Shown here one piece after another: positions 51,928-60,786 of a DNA stretch of 64,000 nt (within the stretch, counting starts at the first letter, position 1; each line of letters starts with the position of its first letter). Made by a program: the position numbers and the translations under genes. The stretch spans positions 62,001 to 126,000 of the forward strand of contig NZ_JACGLS010000004.1 of assembly GCF_014062345.1 (NCBI RefSeq). The letters run 5' to 3'. The notes under the pieces were generated by a model. The model had not been told where the DNA came from. It did no database searches and worked only from the letters and a program-made list of their open reading frames with translations. Origin of the DNA: Tenacibaculum pelagium (GTDB lineage: Bacteria > Bacteroidota > Bacteroidia > Flavobacteriales > Flavobacteriaceae).

Positions 51928-52982
51928 GAAATACGCATGTTTTCATAATTACGCTTTACAAAACCGAGTGCAGTTTCTAGTATTTCACCCATATTATTAC
52001 TTTTCTTAAATAGGATATCTTTTGTAAAATCGAAAATCTGATTTTTTAGTAAATCAATATTTTTTTCAGTTGAAATACTATCGTTTTTCATGCAAAAAAC
52101 CAACTGATCTACTCTATTTTCCGAGCTTAAAATACGTTTTGCTACAATCGATCTTTCTTCTAGTTTGTATTGTTCAATAGATTTTTCTTGAAGCTTATCT
52201 CCCACTAATGCAACCATTAAAAAATTTTCTTTAAAAAACTGTGGATAATACACCTTAAATTTCCCTTCAAAACATTGCTGATCAAAATCGATGGCACGAA
52301 TTCTATACACTACATGATCAAAATCATGTACAGGTACAATAACGTAATTATACGAACGCATATCACCCAATAAACGAATCATACAACGTTCGTTAAACTT
52401 TACAAATTCTTTTGCTATTTGTGCTTTTTCAGATTCGGTACATTTAGGTAAAAACTCTTTAATAAAAACATCTCCAGGAATACCAGCAATATGTTCTTCA
52501 ATCAACGTGTCTTTATACACTAAAAAGTTGAGGTTGTAAGGCGATAATATGTGTTCTAGTTCTAATCCGTAAACACGAGAAGCATCGGTTTTTTTAACAT
52601 AGAAATACGTAAAATTGTCGTTTAAAATATTACGGATTTTAACTCTAAAAGGTTTTGAGTTTCCGAAAGTACAATAGTCTATCGCGTCTACATTTAAATA
52701 CGGAATGGTGTCTTCATTTCCGTTTGAATGCAATATGGTGTATACTTTTTTAAGACTTAAATCTATTTCTTGTCTTTCAAATTCTGAATAATAGGTGCGT
52801 ACCCAAAGTGTATCTTCATCATTTTTATCATATACCACTACAGACCCTTGAAAGCGCAATAAATCATCATAAAAAATAGGAATTTTAATGTTTCTACTAT
52901 GCTCTGCTAAATACGTGTGCAATTCTTCCGATACAGGAAAAGCAGGCTTTTTTTGAGACATTAATTTTTCTTCTGATGACAT
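51924..52982 (-). CDS. Conserved flavobacterial protein with kinase-like core, unknown
   Basis: A 352 aa cytoplasmic protein. The central segment RLLGDMRSYNYVIVP...RAIDFDQQCF (about 203-238) resembles the catalytic loop and metal-binding Asp of HipA/APH-like kinases (D..N and DFD). N-terminal SQKKPAFPVSEELHTYL and the rest have no recognised motif. The similarity is partial and visual only. The gene stands alone on its strand, upstream end 29 nt from dprA. Confidence 0.5.
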   Translation of the reverse strand: MSSEEKLMSQKKPAFPVSEELHTYLAEHSRNIKIPIFYDDLLRFQGSVVVYDKNDEDTLWVRTYYSEFERQEIDLSLKKVYTILHSNGNEDTIPYLNVDAIDYCTFGNSKPFRVKIRNILNDNFTYFYVKKTDASRVYGLELEHILSPYNLNFLVYKDTLIEEHIAGIPGDVFIKEFLPKCTESEKAQIAKEFVKFNERCMIRLLGDMRSYNYVIVPVHDFDHVVYRIRAIDFDQQCFEGKFKVYYPQFFKENFLMVALVGDKLQEKSIEQYKLEERSIVAKRILSSENRVDQLVFCMKNDSISTEKNIDLLKNQIFDFTKDILFKKSNNMGEILETALGFVKRNYENMRIS

Positions 52983-53011
52983 GTGAGTTGTTTTATCAAA
53001 GATAAATTAAT

Positions 53012-54109
53012 TTATATCTCAAACAATTTTCCAGGTAAAGGTTTTACAACTCCCTTAAGCTCCATTTGAATTAATATTGAAGATAATTTATATACTGGAA
53101 TATCACAATTTAAAGCAATAACATCTAATAATTGTTTGCCGTTTTGTTGCAAATAATCGTAAACTTTTTGTTCAATGTCTGTAAGGCTTACAAACAATTC
53201 TTTTTGCTTGGGTGGTGAAGTTTTTGACAGATCCCAGTTGAGCATTTTTACAATATCATCAGCAGATGATAATAAATGCGCTTGGTTGTTTTTAATTAAA
53301 TTATTGCAACCAGTACTATAAATATCGTTAGCTCTTCCAGACAAAGCGAACACATCTCGATTGTAAGAATTAGCAATATCAGCAGTAACTAAAGAACCTC
53401 CTTTTTTAGCAGACTCAATAATAATAGTTGCTTTAGATAAACCTGCTACTATGCGATTTCGTTTTAAAAAATTTTCGCGCATAGGTTGTTCGTCATGCCA
53501 AAACTCGGTAATGAACCCACCATTTTTGTGTACTTCGCTAATATATTTTTTATGTGTTTTTGGGTAGATAGTTTCAAACCCATGCGCTAGAACTCCAGTG
53601 GTTTGCAGGTTGTTTTTTATGGCTGCTTTATGAGCACAAATATCTACACCGTAAGCAAAACCACTAACAATAATAGGATTGTAATCTTTTAAATCCTCAA
53701 TAAGTTGATTACAGAAATCACGACCGTATGAAGTAATATTCCGAGTACCAACAACCGAGATAATTTTTTGATTGCTGAGGTCTATGTTTCCCTCTTTAAA
53801 AAATAGGATTGGAGCATCAATACAATGTTTTAAATTTTGAGGATAATCATCTTCTAAAAAATAAGAAAAACCAATATTTTTTTGTTGAATATAGTGTAGC
53901 TCCTCCTCTGCCCTTTTTAAATTTTCATTAGCAAATAAACTATCGGTAACATGTGTACCAATTCCGTTAATTTTATGTAGTGTGTTTTTAGATTCTTTAA
54001 ACACTTGTTCAACATCACCAGTGGCAGCGATTAACTTTTTAGCAATAATATCTCCAACGTTTTTAGTAGCTTGAAGTTTTAGTATTGCCAAGAGCTTTTC
54101 TGAATTCAT
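53012..54109 (-). CDS. dprA: DNA-processing protein DprA
   Basis: A 365 aa protein that binds incoming single-stranded DNA and loads RecA during natural transformation. The Rossmann-like core shows SVVGTRNITSYG (about 113-124), SGFAYGVDICAHKAA and the conserved FLKRNRIVAGLSKATIIIES. A helix-hairpin-helix-like N-terminus (KINGIGTHV) and the C-terminal winged helix (about 305-365) are present. It suggests competence functions in this organism. Monocistronic. Confidence 0.95.
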   Translation of the reverse strand: MNSEKLLAILKLQATKNVGDIIAKKLIAATGDVEQVFKESKNTLHKINGIGTHVTDSLFANENLKRAEEELHYIQQKNIGFSYFLEDDYPQNLKHCIDAPILFFKEGNIDLSNQKIISVVGTRNITSYGRDFCNQLIEDLKDYNPIIVSGFAYGVDICAHKAAIKNNLQTTGVLAHGFETIYPKTHKKYISEVHKNGGFITEFWHDEQPMRENFLKRNRIVAGLSKATIIIESAKKGGSLVTADIANSYNRDVFALSGRANDIYSTGCNNLIKNNQAHLLSSADDIVKMLNWDLSKTSPPKQKELFVSLTDIEQKVYDYLQQNGKQLLDVIALNCDIPVYKLSSILIQMELKGVVKPLPGKLFEI

Positions 54110-54190
54110 CTGGTAATAATTTGATTTTCAATATACAAAAAACTGTTAATAAAATTGTGAGTATCTTTAGTAATAACTCGTTTATTTTTC

Positions 54191-54198
54191 TATTTTTG
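54191..54198 (+). promoter_or_regulatory. -7 box of the HU/SPOR gene
   Basis: TATTTTTG, ending 5 nt before the ATG at 54204, implying a leaderless transcript. Confidence 0.6.
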
Positions 54199-54203
54199 TT
54201 ACT

Positions 54204-55103
54204 ATGACATTAGCCAACTACATTAACGATTTATTATACCGATACGATTGCGTAATTGTTCCTAATTTTGGGGGATTTGTAACCAATAAAATTGGTGCTA
54301 AAGTGAATAACTTTACACACACATTTTACCCACCAAAAAAGCAAATTACTTTTAATGCGTATTTAAAGCATAATGATGGTTTGTTGGCAAATTACATAGC
54401 TTCAAATAAAAATATTTCTTTTGAGGAGGCAACTAATTTCATAGCAGAAGAAGTTGCTACTTGGACTAAAGAACTTGAAACAAAATCGATTGAAGTTGAT
54501 TCTGTTGGAAGTTTATCACTAAACGAAGAGCAACAAATTGTTTTTGAACCAAATGCTTCTAGTAATTTCTTAGCAGAATCTTATGGTTTAACTGAGGTAG
54601 AAAGTCCTGCTGTAAAAAGATTTAAAGGCGAAGTGAAACCATTGCCTATTGTTTCGGAAGAAAAAGAAAGTACAATTCCTGTATTCTTTAAAAGAGCTGC
54701 TGTTGCTGCTGTTTTAGTTGGAGTTGCTTATGTTGGTTGGAATGGTTTTCAGAATCAACAACAAAAAGAGTTGTTAGCCAACCAAGAAGAAGCGGTACAA
54801 AAGAAAATACAATCGGCTACTTTTGTTATTGACAATCCGTTACCAACAATTAATTTAAATGTAACAAAAGAAGCAGTTAAAAACTTTCATATTATCGCAG
54901 GAGCTTTTCAAGAAGTTGAAAACGCTGAGAAAAAATTAGCGGAGTTGCAAGAGCAAGGTTACGATGCCAAAATAATTGGTAAAAACAACTTTGGGTTAAC
55001 GCAAGTTAGTTTTACTTCTTTTAGTACTAAAGAAGAGGCTCGTAAAGAGTTAGAACAAATTCAACAAACAGTTAGCGAAGATGCTTGGTTGTTAGTTAAA
55101 TAA
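54204..55103 (+). CDS. HU-CCDC81 and SPOR domain membrane protein
   Basis: A 299 aa protein. Residues 1-130 are the bacterial CCDC81-like HU pair (YINDLLYRYDCVIVPNFGGFVTN; ISFEEATNFIAEEVATW), normally DNA-binding-related in fold. A transmembrane helix lies at about 165-180 (AAVAAVLVGVAYVGW), and the C-terminal 75 residues form a SPOR domain (FHIIAGAFQEVENAEKKLAEL...), which binds denuded peptidoglycan at division sites. This fusion of a cytoplasmic HU-like part with a periplasmic SPOR part may couple nucleoid and wall (inference). Start fixed by the -7 box. Confidence 0.88.
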   Translation: MTLANYINDLLYRYDCVIVPNFGGFVTNKIGAKVNNFTHTFYPPKKQITFNAYLKHNDGLLANYIASNKNISFEEATNFIAEEVATWTKELETKSIEVDSVGSLSLNEEQQIVFEPNASSNFLAESYGLTEVESPAVKRFKGEVKPLPIVSEEKESTIPVFFKRAAVAAVLVGVAYVGWNGFQNQQQKELLANQEEAVQKKIQSATFVIDNPLPTINLNVTKEAVKNFHIIAGAFQEVENAEKKLAELQEQGYDAKIIGKNNFGLTQVSFTSFSTKEEARKELEQIQQTVSEDAWLLVK

Positions 55104-55140
55104 TCATCCTTTAATTTCTTTATTTTTTAGCTTTATGCTA

Positions 55141-55148
55141 TATCTTTG
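55141..55148 (+). promoter_or_regulatory. -7 box of the thioesterase gene
   Basis: TATCTTTG, 16 nt upstream of the ATG at 55165. Confidence 0.6.
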
Positions 55149-55164
55149 CATCAAAATTTAATTG

Positions 55165-55680
55165 ATGAGAGCTAAAGCACCTAAAGAATCATTAACTGTA
55201 CTTACCGACCTTGTTTTACCAGGAGAAACAAACTATTTAGACAATCTTTTTGGAGGAGAGTTATTAGCTCGTATGGATAGAGCTTGTAGTATTGCTGCAC
55301 GTCGTCATTCTAGACGAATTGTGGTTACTGCATCGGTAAATCACGTTGCATTTACAAAATCGGTTCCTGTAGGAAGTGTTGTTACAGTTGAAGCAAAAGT
55401 TTCACGTGCTTTTAAATCATCTATGGAAGTTTATGTTGATGTTTGGATTGAAGACCGTCAATCTGGTGAAAAAACCAAGGTAAACGAAGGTATTTATACG
55501 TTTGTTGCCGTTGACGAAACTGGTAAACCAGTACCAATTGCTCAAATTAAACCAGAAACTGAATTAGAGAAAAAACGTTACGACGGAGCTTTACGTAGAA
55601 AACAGTTAAGCTTAGTTTTAGCAAGTAAATTAGACCCGAAAGACGCTACTGAGTTAAAAGCGTTGTTTGTAGGAGAATAA
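55165..55680 (+). CDS. Acyl-CoA thioesterase (hotdog fold, YciA-like)
   Basis: A 171 aa hotdog thioesterase hydrolysing acyl-CoA. The catalytic Asp lies in NHVAFTKSVPVGSV and the active-site region TNYLDNLFGGELLARMDRACSIAARRHSR is typical. The ATG at 55165 follows an in-frame TTG (55162); the ATG is preferred. Acyl chain preference cannot be deduced. Single gene. Confidence 0.9.
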   Translation: MRAKAPKESLTVLTDLVLPGETNYLDNLFGGELLARMDRACSIAARRHSRRIVVTASVNHVAFTKSVPVGSVVTVEAKVSRAFKSSMEVYVDVWIEDRQSGEKTKVNEGIYTFVAVDETGKPVPIAQIKPETELEKKRYDGALRRKQLSLVLASKLDPKDATELKALFVGE

Positions 55681-55684
55681 TGGC

Positions 55685-56710
55685 TTAAATCTTATCTAAA
55701 TCACCATTTTCGGATAGTAATATGGCAACTGATTTTGTTTTTTCGAACTGAGAAAAGATAATAATCATAATTACGGTAATAGGTACAGAAAGTATCATTC
55801 CTGTAATTCCCCATATTTTACCCCAGATAGCTAATGAAAGTATGGTAACCAACGGACTTAGATTTAATGATTTTCCAAACACTTTAGGCTCTATTAAATT
55901 ACCTACAATTACTTGCACGCTACCTACTGCAATTAGCACAATTAAAAAAGGTGTAAACTCACCAAATTGTATCAAACTAAAAATTGCTGGAAATACGGTT
56001 GCTACTAAAGAGCCTACAGTAGGAATATAGTTCAGTAAAAAGATTAAAAAGGCCCAAAAAGGAGCACTATCTACCCCAACTAGCACTAAAACGATATAGC
56101 TTAAAATCCCTGTTAGTAAACTTACATAGGTTTTTAGTCTTAAATAACTAGAAATTGAGTTTTCAATTTTATTTAAAATTACTTGAGTGTTCCCTCCTTC
56201 TTTAAAAAATATCTTTTTTAATTTCTTTTTTAAACTAGCTTCTTCTAAGAAAATAAATAAAGCATAGATAACAATCATAAATGTATCACCAAGCAAGCCA
56301 CTAATACCGTTAGCAATGCTTCCTAATACAGATCCATAATTAAAATTACCAACTACTGATTTTAAAGAAGTAATAATATCAATATGAAAATAACCATTTA
56401 ATTTTTTGATAATTGCCTCAACATTAGGTTCGTATTTGGTGTAAGAAGTCGTTAAATCGGAAATACTGTTGGTAATAATTTCTGAAATAAAACCGAAACC
56501 TAAAATAATTAACGAAAAAACAAACACATTACTTAACCAAAAAGGAATGTACTTTTTTGCGAAAGGAAGCTTATAAATACTTTTCCTAATTTCTCGTGTT
56601 AAAAACCAAAAAATTAATGCGAAAATAAACGGAATTAATATTCCTTTTCCAATAACTAATATGGCTACTATAGCTATAGTAACGATAACAAAATTAGCAG
56701 CGTTTTTCAT
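55685..56710 (-). CDS. AI-2E family transporter (TqsA/PerM-like permease)
   Basis: A 341 aa membrane protein with about eight transmembrane helices, of the AI-2E/UPF0118 family. Conserved parts include the helix after LLNYIPTVGSLVATVFPAIFSLI and LEPKVFGKSLNLSPLVTILSLAIWG. Family members export autoinducer-2 or act as sodium/proton antiporters. It is the last gene of an envelope operon, 5 nt downstream of the EnvC-like gene. Confidence 0.9.
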   Translation of the reverse strand: MKNAANFVIVTIAIVAILVIGKGILIPFIFALIFWFLTREIRKSIYKLPFAKKYIPFWLSNVFVFSLIILGFGFISEIITNSISDLTTSYTKYEPNVEAIIKKLNGYFHIDIITSLKSVVGNFNYGSVLGSIANGISGLLGDTFMIVIYALFIFLEEASLKKKLKKIFFKEGGNTQVILNKIENSISSYLRLKTYVSLLTGILSYIVLVLVGVDSAPFWAFLIFLLNYIPTVGSLVATVFPAIFSLIQFGEFTPFLIVLIAVGSVQVIVGNLIEPKVFGKSLNLSPLVTILSLAIWGKIWGITGMILSVPITVIMIIIFSQFEKTKSVAILLSENGDLDKI

Positions 56711-56715
56711 GTTTT

Positions 56716-57933
56716 TTAGTTATTACGTATCCATTGGGATGGATTTAATTTGGTAGTGTTTTTAAACAGGACAAAAAACAGTTTTGTTTTTCCAGAAACT
56801 TTATCGGTAAATACCTTTCCTACTTTATCACCCGTTTTTACAATATCACCTTTTTTAACATACACATTTTCTAGATTATTGTAAGAAGAAATATAGCTTC
56901 CGTGTTGTACTAATACTGATTTTTTTCCACCAGATTGTGTTTGTAACGCCAATACTTTACCGTTAAATATACTTTGCGCATCGGTATTTGGTTTGGTTAC
57001 GATATGCAAACCAGCACTATTAATTTTAATCCCTGAAAAAGTAGGATGCGGTTGTATTCCGAATTTTCTAGTAATAAGTCCATTAACAGGCCAGGGTAAT
57101 TTCCCTTTGTTTTGCTCAAAATTAGCACGAAGTGCTTCTTCAGCTTTGTTTAATATCAGTCCTGAAGACTTCTTTGTAGAAGTTCTTTTTTTACCTTTAT
57201 TAGCACGCGCAATGGCATCTCTAATTAATTTATCTATTCTGGCAGCAATACGTTTTTCTTCACGTATTTTCTTTTTTAAATCACCTTTATATTTTCGTTC
57301 TTGTCTCTTAATTTTAGAAACTAAACTTTCTTTACTCTTCTTATCAGACTCTATTTTATCTTTCTGATCTTTTTCATCAGAAATTAGAATTTCTTTTGCT
57401 TTTTTTCTTTGTGTTAACGAATCGTTTAATTGTTCAACTTCTTTGGCTTTTACAATAATTTCTTCGCCTTGTTTTTTTCTATAATCGCTGTACTGTTGCA
57501 TGTACTTTAAGCGTTTATATGCCTGATAAAAACTTTTAGAAGAAAGTAAAAACATGGTTTTACTTTGTTGCGATTTGCTTTTATGTGTTTTTACAACCAT
57601 ATCAGCATATTCTTTTTTTAATTTTTTAAGCTGATTGTTATATTCTTTAAGTTGATTTTCGTTCGTTTTTATTTCTTTAGCTAAAGATTTTGCTTCTAAT
57701 TCAATCGTTTCAATTAAGCGCTCTCTAACATTTATTTTCTGATTTAAATCTTTTAAATCATCTAAAGCATTACTTTTTTTCTTCTTTGCTTTAATTAATA
57801 GATTATTAACCTGAACAATTTCTTTTTTAAGCTTTTTACGTTTGTTCTCTAATTCTTTTCGGTTTTGACCAAAAGAAGAAAACCCTATAAAAAATAGGCA
57901 TAAGAAAGAGATGTAAAAAAAAGAAGACTTCAT
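56716..57933 (-). CDS. EnvC-like murein hydrolase activator (coiled coil and LytM domain)
   Basis: A 405 aa secreted protein: signal peptide (1-22, ending SSFGQ), a long coiled coil (about 23-235) and a C-terminal M23/LytM domain (about 280-405). In the LytM part HPTFSGIKINSAGLHI lacks the Asp ligand, and the second motif is VLVQHGSYISSYNNL, where the usual HxH is not kept. The metal site therefore looks degenerate, which fits an EnvC-type amidase activator and not an active peptidase. It acts in daughter-cell separation. Its start overlaps the DUF4292 stop by one base. Confidence 0.88.
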   Translation of the reverse strand: MKSSFFYISFLCLFFIGFSSFGQNRKELENKRKKLKKEIVQVNNLLIKAKKKKSNALDDLKDLNQKINVRERLIETIELEAKSLAKEIKTNENQLKEYNNQLKKLKKEYADMVVKTHKSKSQQSKTMFLLSSKSFYQAYKRLKYMQQYSDYRKKQGEEIIVKAKEVEQLNDSLTQRKKAKEILISDEKDQKDKIESDKKSKESLVSKIKRQERKYKGDLKKKIREEKRIAARIDKLIRDAIARANKGKKRTSTKKSSGLILNKAEEALRANFEQNKGKLPWPVNGLITRKFGIQPHPTFSGIKINSAGLHIVTKPNTDAQSIFNGKVLALQTQSGGKKSVLVQHGSYISSYNNLENVYVKKGDIVKTGDKVGKVFTDKVSGKTKLFFVLFKNTTKLNPSQWIRNN

Positions 57934-58703
57934 TATAGTTTAATTTCTTTATAGCCGCTTGGGAGTCTAAAATCAGTATTTAATTTGGTGTTAAACTCAA
58001 CCGAACGCGTTGTAATGTCAATATTAGTAAACTTATTGTTTTGTTTTGCGTTAATATTAATTTTTTCTGGAAAAAGTTCTTTGTTTTTAATCAAATACTT
58101 TGGGTAATTAATATCTAAACGCTGATTTTTAATTGTATTAACCAATAATTGTTTGTCTAATTTGTAATGAGACGGATTTATATAAAAGAAGATATCAAAC
58201 AAATTAGGTTGACTTTTTGGCGAAAGTTGATAAGACTTATCATTAATCTCCACTTCTTGTTTCTCAGATCTAACGTTTAATAATGATTGACCCAACAACA
58301 TACTTTGTAATTGCTGGAAGTTAATATCAGCGCCTAATAACTTTTTAAGCATAGAAAAATCACCGTCGAAATAATTCTTTTTATATGGAGAATAAAATTG
58401 AACTTTAGTGGGTGTAATTTTTGCCTTGAAAACTGTAATAAATTTGGTTCCTTTTAACCAAATTACCTCGTCTTTTTTAATTTTCATTCGTACAGAAAAA
58501 CCAACATTTTCTTTACTATCTTTATAGTTTACTTTTAAACGAGCATCAATCGTTTTTTCGTCGAAATTAGCAGCTACATGTTTTTTGGCAACTTTACGCG
58601 CCGACATCTCTCTAATTACAGATGAGTTTTTTGCAATTTTTTTAGTTGAATTACAAGAGGTAAATCCAATAAATAACACAATAAGTAGTGTAAAATATTT
58701 CAT
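57933..58703 (-). CDS. DUF4292 lipoprotein
   Basis: A 256 aa protein with a lipoprotein signal (MKYFTLLIVLFIGFTSC, Cys 17) and a beta-rich LolB/LolA-like fold (DARLKVNYKDSKENVGFSVRMKIKKDEVIWL). It is known only as DUF4292. Position between the TPR and EnvC-like genes suggests a role in cell-envelope assembly. Overlaps the EnvC-like start as TAATG; 24 nt from the TPR gene. Confidence 0.85.
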   Translation of the reverse strand: MKYFTLLIVLFIGFTSCNSTKKIAKNSSVIREMSARKVAKKHVAANFDEKTIDARLKVNYKDSKENVGFSVRMKIKKDEVIWLKGTKFITVFKAKITPTKVQFYSPYKKNYFDGDFSMLKKLLGADINFQQLQSMLLGQSLLNVRSEKQEVEINDKSYQLSPKSQPNLFDIFFYINPSHYKLDKQLLVNTIKNQRLDINYPKYLIKNKELFPEKININAKQNNKFTNIDITTRSVEFNTKLNTDFRLPSGYKEIKL

Positions 58704-58727
58704 AAATGAATTAATAATAAAGACTTT

Positions 58728-59660
58728 TTATTTTAAAATTTTCGCAGCTTTATTTTTAAATGAATTAGATTTTTTAATGTCATTTAAACCTTGATAAGCT
58801 TTTGCAATCTCTAAATAAAATTTTGCTTCGATTTCGTTGTTGTCAATCACAAAATCAATGCCGTTTTGTAAACTTTCAATCGCTTTTTTAAACTGATTCT
58901 TATTATTTAATGCTTTTCCATTCATCAAATAAACAAATGGTTGTGCAGGAAACAACGCTAATCCTTGTTCGCTATACTTTAAAAAATCAGTATGATTATC
59001 GATAGATAACTTATCTAATAAAGCCTTTAAATTATTGAACGACTTTTCTTTTTTAAAACTAGAAAACACATCAGTATTAACAATGTTATTTTTTTTAGTA
59101 TCAGTTTTAGGTTGCTTGTTATAAAGTTTATCTTGTATTCTTCGTAATCTTGAGTTTAATAATTGAGCTTCTTCTAACTCAGAGAGTACTTTTTTAGCAG
59201 CAATAATATCGCTATTTTGTAAATGTAAAAACACTAAAAGTTGCTTTTTCTTTGGGTGTTTAGCAGCAATTTTTTCTTGTGTTTTAATTGCTTCCTCAAA
59301 AAAAGCGGTTTTTTTTAAAATATCAACTTTATGCTCCAATAACCACAGGTTTTCAGCATCTTTATTTAAAGCAAGATTAATATATTCTATAGCTTCAGTA
59401 TTTCTATTAAGCTTTGAATAGTTTTTAGAAAGTTCGAATAAAACAGCTTTGTTATTGGCTACTAGTTCATTACACTCTTCTAAATATTGAATTGCTTTTT
59501 GATAATTAAAGATTGCTTTTTGAGATAAGGCTTTAAAAAAGTTCTCTTGAAATTTTATGTTATTCTTTTCAAGAGGATTAACCAAAGCAGGAATACTATC
59601 TTGTGAAAAAGAAGTAAAAGAGAGAAGAAAAAAGAGAAAAGAGAAAACAATTTTATTCAA
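58728..59660 (-). CDS. Secreted TPR-repeat protein
   Basis: About 310 aa. The chosen start is a TTG at 59660 because it yields a proper signal peptide (MNKIVFSFLFFLLSFTSFSQ); the upstream ATG at 59735 would add 25 very basic residues and overlap the preceding gene by 23 nt. TPR-type helices cover about residues 25-300 (ALSQKAIFNYQKAIQYLEEC, AEAIEYINLALNKDAENLWLLEH). It likely scaffolds other envelope proteins. Middle of the nucleotidyltransferase-TPR-DUF4292-EnvC operon. Confidence 0.78.
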   Translation of the reverse strand: MNKIVFSFLFFLLSFTSFSQDSIPALVNPLEKNNIKFQENFFKALSQKAIFNYQKAIQYLEECNELVANNKAVLFELSKNYSKLNRNTEAIEYINLALNKDAENLWLLEHKVDILKKTAFFEEAIKTQEKIAAKHPKKKQLLVFLHLQNSDIIAAKKVLSELEEAQLLNSRLRRIQDKLYNKQPKTDTKKNNIVNTDVFSSFKKEKSFNNLKALLDKLSIDNHTDFLKYSEQGLALFPAQPFVYLMNGKALNNKNQFKKAIESLQNGIDFVIDNNEIEAKFYLEIAKAYQGLNDIKKSNSFKNKAAKILK

Positions 59661-59712
59661 AAAATGAATAGTTGTCTTGTTTCTTTTCTCTAGTTTCTTT
59701 CTTCTAGTTGTT

Positions 59713-60729
59713 TTATGTAAGTTCTGTATAATCACCTATACTTACCGAGGTATAAATTGCGTTATATTTAGCATGGTTACCAATCATTGCATTATCTAAA
59801 TTTGCATTAGATATATGCACATTTGTTTGAATTAAAGAATTTACAATTGTTGAATTTTCAACAACACTGTTTTCACCAATAGAAACATAAGGCCCAATTT
59901 TAGTATCTTTTAAAACTACATTTTTACCAATATAACAAGGTTGAATAATTTCTGAGTTTTCTAATACAACGTCGTTAGATACTAAATTGTTGCCATCAGC
60001 CTGTTCAAAACCTAAAACTTGTTTGTTGGTATCTACAGTTGGGTCTTTTTTACCACAGTCCATCCAAGCATCTACTTTACCGGGAACAAATTGAGCACCT
60101 TGTTGCTTTAAAGATTCTAACACTTCTGTTAATTGAAATTCTCCTGAAGGACGAATATCATTATCAATTAAGTGCTTTATTTCTTGTTTTACTTTATCAC
60201 CATCTTTAAAATAGTAAATACCGATAATCGCTAAGTCAGAAACAAATTCTTTTGGTTTTTCAACAAAATCAGTAATAACACCATCTTTTAATTTTACAAC
60301 ACCAAAAGCGCTTGGATCTTCTACTTGTTTTACCCAAATAGCCCCATCTGCATTCGCATCTAAAGTGAAATCTGCTTTAAATAAAGTATCTGCAAAAGCA
60401 ACAACACAAGGTCCGCTTAATGCATCTTTAGCACAATAAATTGCATGCGCAGTTCCTAAGGCTTCTTCTTGAACAAAAACAGAACCTTTAGCACCTAAAC
60501 TTTCTGCAATTGCTATTAATTTATCTTTTGTGTCAGCTGGAAAACCTTTAGCTGAAGGACCAATAATAAAAGCAATTTCTTCGATAGGTTGGTTAACAAC
60601 CGATGTAATATCTTCAACTAAACGTTGTACAATTGGTTTACCTGCTATAACAGTTAATGGCTTCGGAGTTGTTAATGTATGAGGTCTTAAACGCGACCCA
60701 ATTCCTGCCATTGGTACTATAATCTTCAT
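59713..60729 (-). CDS. Sugar-phosphate nucleotidyltransferase with left-handed beta-helix
   Basis: A 338 aa enzyme making NDP-sugars. The N-terminal motif IVPMAGIGSRLRPHTLTTPKPLTVIAGKPI (GxGxRLxPxT...PKPL) is at residues 4-33 and the sugar-binding region follows (FADTLF, VDAWMDCGKKD). The last ~80 residues are hexapeptide repeats (IGKNVVLKDTKIGPYVSIGENS). Substrate could be glucose- or mannose-1-phosphate; it is not resolved. First gene of the envelope operon in this window. Confidence 0.92.
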   Translation of the reverse strand: MKIIVPMAGIGSRLRPHTLTTPKPLTVIAGKPIVQRLVEDITSVVNQPIEEIAFIIGPSAKGFPADTKDKLIAIAESLGAKGSVFVQEEALGTAHAIYCAKDALSGPCVVAFADTLFKADFTLDANADGAIWVKQVEDPSAFGVVKLKDGVITDFVEKPKEFVSDLAIIGIYYFKDGDKVKQEIKHLIDNDIRPSGEFQLTEVLESLKQQGAQFVPGKVDAWMDCGKKDPTVDTNKQVLGFEQADGNNLVSNDVVLENSEIIQPCYIGKNVVLKDTKIGPYVSIGENSVVENSTIVNSLIQTNVHISNANLDNAMIGNHAKYNAIYTSVSIGDYTELT

Positions 60730-60786
60730 ATTCTTTCTTTTCGTTTTTAACGGTGCAATATACCACTAATAAAGTATTGAAAAAAG

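Noticed and set aside
55405..55425. GTTTCACGTG in the thioesterase gene
   Set aside because: Half-site only, inside a coding sequence.
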